In this document: positions 31,659 to 33,976 of the stretch, one piece after another | Layout of the letters: each line of letters opens with the position of its first letter | How positions within the stretch are numbered: position 1 is the first letter of the stretch | Source: an uncultured Porphyromonadaceae bacterium | GTDB taxonomy: Bacteria > Bacteroidota > Bacteroidia > Bacteroidales > Muribaculaceae | NCBI GenBank assembly: GCA_947175545.1 | Contig: CAMWNI010000019.1 | Coordinates: forward strand, 1 to 33,976 | DNA: 33,976 nt | Direction: 5' to 3' | Notes under the pieces: model-generated | What the model saw: only the letters and a program-made list of their open reading frames with translations | What the model was told of the DNA's origin: nothing | Databases searched by the model: none | Position numbers and translations under genes: made by a program

Positions 31659-33662
31659 TCAAAGGAGAGAAACCGAGCGTTTTACGAATTCGCTAAGGTC
31701 TTTGCCTTTGAGCAGACCCGAACCAAGCAGCGCGAGGTCAATCAGCTGTCGCACAAGAGGCTGGCCAAAAGCATAGTCCGACGAAGTTTTGCGGATTTCT
31801 TCACGCTCTTTACCCATTAGTTGTTCATATTCTTTTGTTTTGGCACTCTGTTCGTCGGTTGGCTTATTGTCCTTAATCTGTTCGTGAAGGCCCTTGAGGG
31901 CGGCTTCAGCTCCGGAGAGAGCCGCGAACTGTTCGTTAACTTTTGCCCCGATCGCCTTTTCGGCGTCAGACTTGATACGTCCAATCAGCGGATGTTTTAC
32001 GTTGACGACAAGAGTGTAGCTATCAGGCAACTCGCCATAGAAACTCATGCCGGGTTGCATTGCTGCCATTTCCTTCATTCGACGCATGTATTCATTCTGA
32101 GTGATGGTCACAGGGCTGTCAGAACCGGCAATTTCTTCAAACTGAACCATGAACTCAGCTTTTTCGACTGTCGGAATCTGCGATTTGAATACCGATGTGA
32201 GCATCTCAACCTCGGCAGGCAGCAGCTTGGCCGCTTTTTTGTCGCCCTTGTTTATCAGATTGTCAATGATGTCAGAGTCGACGCGGACAAAGCGCGAGCC
32301 TTCAAGTTTGCTTTCAAGCATACCGACGAAGTGGGAGTCAAGCTGGCCGTCCATAACCAGGACGTTGTAGCCCTTGGCAGCTGCTGCATTTATGTAGGTA
32401 TACTGCGCAGTTGGGTCAGTCGTGTAAAGGTAGACAATCTGCTTCTCCGAGTCGGTCTGTTCAGGCTCAATCAGAGTCTTATATTCGTCCAAGGTATAGT
32501 ACTTGCCGTCAGTGTCTTTTAGCAGGCAGAACTTCATTGCGGCATCACGGAATTTATCGTCGGTCAGCATGCCGTATTCAATGAAGATCTTAATGTCATC
32601 CCACTTTGTTTCAAAGTCCTGGCGGTCAGCTTTGAAAATATCTTCCAGACGTCCGGCAACCTTCTTGGTGATATAGCCGGAAATCTTTTTGACGGCGGAA
32701 TCGCTCTGGAGATACGAACGGCTAACGTTAAGTGGTATGTCAGGAGAGTCAATAACGCCCTGAAGCAACATCATGAACTCAGGAACGACACCCTCAACCG
32801 AATCAGTTACGAAAACCTGATTGCAGTAAAGCTGGATGCGGTTCTTGGTCAGTTCAAAATTATTCTTAATTTTAGGGAAGAAGAGGATGCCCGTCAGCGT
32901 AAAAGGATAGTCCACGTTCAGATGAATCCAAAACAATGGGTCGTCCTGACCGGGATAGAGTTCATGATAGAAATTAATATAATCCTTATCGGTCAGCTCC
33001 GAAGGTTTCTTTGTCCACGTGGGTTCTGTTGAGTTGATTGTCTTTCCGTCGCTTTCGACCGGTACAGGCAGGAAACGGCAGTATTTCTGCAACAGCAGAT
33101 TGATTCGGGACTGCTCCAGAAACTCTTTCGATTCATCGTCGATATAAAGAATGATCTCAGTACCGCGATTGGTTTTTTCGGTTGGCTCCATTGTGTATGC
33201 AGGCGAACCGTCACATTCCCATTTTACAGCCTGTGCGCCTTCCTTATAGCTCAGCGAACGGATTTCAACCTTCTTTGCAACCATAAAAGCCGAGTAGAAA
33301 CCGAGGCCGAAATGGCCAATGATTCCATTTGCAGTATCCTTGAATTTGTTGACAAACTCTTCGGCGCCGGAAAATGCAATCTGATTGATATATTTGTCAA
33401 CGTCATCAGCCGTCATGCCAATACCGTGGTCGCTGACCGTCAAAGTGCCTGCCTCCTTGTCGACCGAGACAGTCACCTTTAAGTCGCCGAGTTCGCCCTT
33501 GAATTCGCCAAACGATGACAGGGTTTTCAGTTTCTGAGAGGCATCAATTGCGTTGCTAACCAATTCACGGAGAAAAATTTCATGGTCAGAGTAAAGAAAC
33601 TTCTTGATGACCGGAAAGATATTTTCGGTCGTGACTCCAATATTGCCGGAGCGCTTTTGCAT
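31659..33662 (-). CDS. htpG: Molecular chaperone HtpG (Hsp90)
   Basis: A 667-residue Hsp90-type chaperone. The N-terminal GHKL ATPase pocket shows ELVSNAIDASQKL (E and N for Mg-ATP), DHGIGMTADD and GHFGLGFYSAFMVAKK; the middle domain has the catalytic Arg region near NVSRSYLQSD, and the C-terminal part is the dimer domain. It acts on folding clients in the cytoplasm under stress. The family N-terminus MQKRSGNIGVTTENIFP sets the start at 33662; ATG 33674 would add four residues and the longest frame adds unrelated hydrophobic residues. TAACTTTT near 33733-33740 is an imperfect -7 box. Longer than E. coli HtpG (624), as usual in Bacteroidetes. Confidence 0.96.
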   Translation of the reverse strand: MQKRSGNIGVTTENIFPVIKKFLYSDHEIFLRELVSNAIDASQKLKTLSSFGEFKGELGDLKVTVSVDKEAGTLTVSDHGIGMTADDVDKYINQIAFSGAEEFVNKFKDTANGIIGHFGLGFYSAFMVAKKVEIRSLSYKEGAQAVKWECDGSPAYTMEPTEKTNRGTEIILYIDDESKEFLEQSRINLLLQKYCRFLPVPVESDGKTINSTEPTWTKKPSELTDKDYINFYHELYPGQDDPLFWIHLNVDYPFTLTGILFFPKIKNNFELTKNRIQLYCNQVFVTDSVEGVVPEFMMLLQGVIDSPDIPLNVSRSYLQSDSAVKKISGYITKKVAGRLEDIFKADRQDFETKWDDIKIFIEYGMLTDDKFRDAAMKFCLLKDTDGKYYTLDEYKTLIEPEQTDSEKQIVYLYTTDPTAQYTYINAAAAKGYNVLVMDGQLDSHFVGMLESKLEGSRFVRVDSDIIDNLINKGDKKAAKLLPAEVEMLTSVFKSQIPTVEKAEFMVQFEEIAGSDSPVTITQNEYMRRMKEMAAMQPGMSFYGELPDSYTLVVNVKHPLIGRIKSDAEKAIGAKVNEQFAALSGAEAALKGLHEQIKDNKPTDEQSAKTKEYEQLMGKEREEIRKTSSDYAFGQPLVRQLIDLALLGSGLLKGKDLSEFVKRSVSLL

Positions 33663-33789
33663 ATCTTGTTCCATATAATATATTAGGATTAAAAAACCAT
33701 AAGACTCATAAAGCAAACAAAGTGCCATAGCGAAAAGTTAGTAGAAAAACTGCCAAAATGTCATAAAATGGAAAAAATCGCAAAAAAGC

Positions 33790-33820
33790 TTGTGTGTTTC
33801 AAAAAAACTTCTTAACTTTG
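33790..33820 (+). promoter_or_regulatory. Promoter of the tRNA-Ala gene
   Basis: TTG at 33790-33792, 20 bases, TAACTTTG at 33813-33820. The tRNA begins 21 bases later. Divergent from htpG. Confidence 0.7.
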
Positions 33821-33841
33821 CAGCGCTAAAACAAAGCAGAC

Positions 33842-33915
33842 GGGGTATTAGCTCATCTGGCTAGAGCGCGACACTGGCAGTGTCGAGGTGAGCGGTTCGA
33901 GTCCGCTATACTCCA
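33842..33915 (+). tRNA. tRNA-Ala (anticodon GGC)
   Basis: A 74-base cloverleaf. The acceptor GGGGTAT pairs with ATACTCC and includes the G3:U70 wobble pair that identifies alanine tRNA; the discriminator base is A. The D stem is GCTC/GAGC, the anticodon stem CGACA/TGTCG with loop CTGGCAG (anticodon GGC at 33876-33878), and the T stem AGCGG/CCGCT with loop TTCGAGT. CCA is not encoded. Confidence 0.96.
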
Positions 33916-33976
33916 CAACTTATGCTGACAATCAGCAACTTACAAGCACAACACCCAATTTCACACCCACTTCGGT
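33916..33976 (+). other. Sequence 3' of tRNA-Ala, possible edge of an integrated element
   Basis: No gene is seen in these 61 bases. The stretch is rich in CA and holds repeated ACACCCA-like words (ACACCCAATTTC, ACACCCACTTC). Such sequence is reminiscent of the region ahead of tyrosine recombinase genes of Bacteroidetes elements that integrate next to tRNA genes. The window ends too soon to decide. Confidence 0.25.

Noticed and set aside
31821-32522. Plus-strand frame of 233 codons opposite htpG
   Set aside because: Rich in Phe, Arg and Cys, without any domain, and wholly antisense to htpG.
1-33976. CRISPR array, rRNA operon, insertion sequence or prophage genes
   Set aside because: No regularly spaced repeats, rRNA sequence, transposase or phage structural gene was seen; the repeats found are short palindromes and operator-like pairs.

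Overview
The window reads as chromosomal DNA of a Bacteroidales bacterium, plausibly Muribaculaceae or a near relative (family-level placement is inference). The evidence is as follows. Promoters have the Bacteroidetes form TTTG-N19/20-TAnnTTTG, mostly TAACTTTG, with no strong Shine-Dalgarno sites. One protein carries a gliding-motility/T9SS type-B sorting domain and another an HU-like plus SPOR architecture. The ClpP-ClpX, RecQ, LysC-LysA and HtpG sequences are of Bacteroidetes type.

Layout. 1-4.05 kb is an accessory redox/stress cluster around an AraC-family regulator: an exported flavodoxin lipoprotein, a hexapeptide acetyltransferase, the regulator, a secreted carboxymuconolactone-decarboxylase/cupin fusion and a second exported flavodoxin. 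Three pairs of direct repeats, each with an exact 21-bp step, lie upstream of the regulator and of the two target operons. They look like the regulator's operators. 4.05-4.8 kb is a gene graveyard: a 3' aldo/keto reductase fragment fused to a 5' acetyltransferase fragment, and the 3' end of another araC-type gene. 4.84-8.2 kb holds an ABC-F ATPase divergent from a Y-family DNA polymerase that is followed by a 40-aa YolD-like miniprotein. 8.3-10.3 kb is clpP-clpX.

10.45-18.5 kb is a tightly packed run: recQ, ftsE-like, lysC, lysA, a YeiH-type membrane protein and a short ComEC. Start and stop codons overlap at every junction from ftsE onward. 18.5-20.7 kb holds a short-chain polyprenyl synthase and trpS, closed by a strong terminator. 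On the minus strand follow a two-gene ABC exporter (20.8-23.0 kb), a small secreted protein made almost only of a sorting-like tail, and an ECF sigma factor (23.6-24.2 kb). The sigma gene is divergent from a small outer-membrane barrel gene.

24.9-29.3 kb is mostly a minus-strand operon: HU/SPOR membrane protein, type-B sorting-domain protein, U32 peptidase/tRNA hydroxylase and HAD phosphatase, each overlapping the next. A thioredoxin plus flavodoxin-fold reductase pair (29.4-30.3 kb) converges on dacB, which follows htpG. A tRNA-Ala(GGC) gene divergent from htpG ends the window; the sequence just after it has the look of an integration site, but this is not proven.

No CRISPR array, rRNA, transposase or intact insertion sequence is visible. 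No gene-free stretch exceeds 300 bases. Starts were moved from the longest frame where a promoter box, a signal peptide or a family N-terminus decided the matter.
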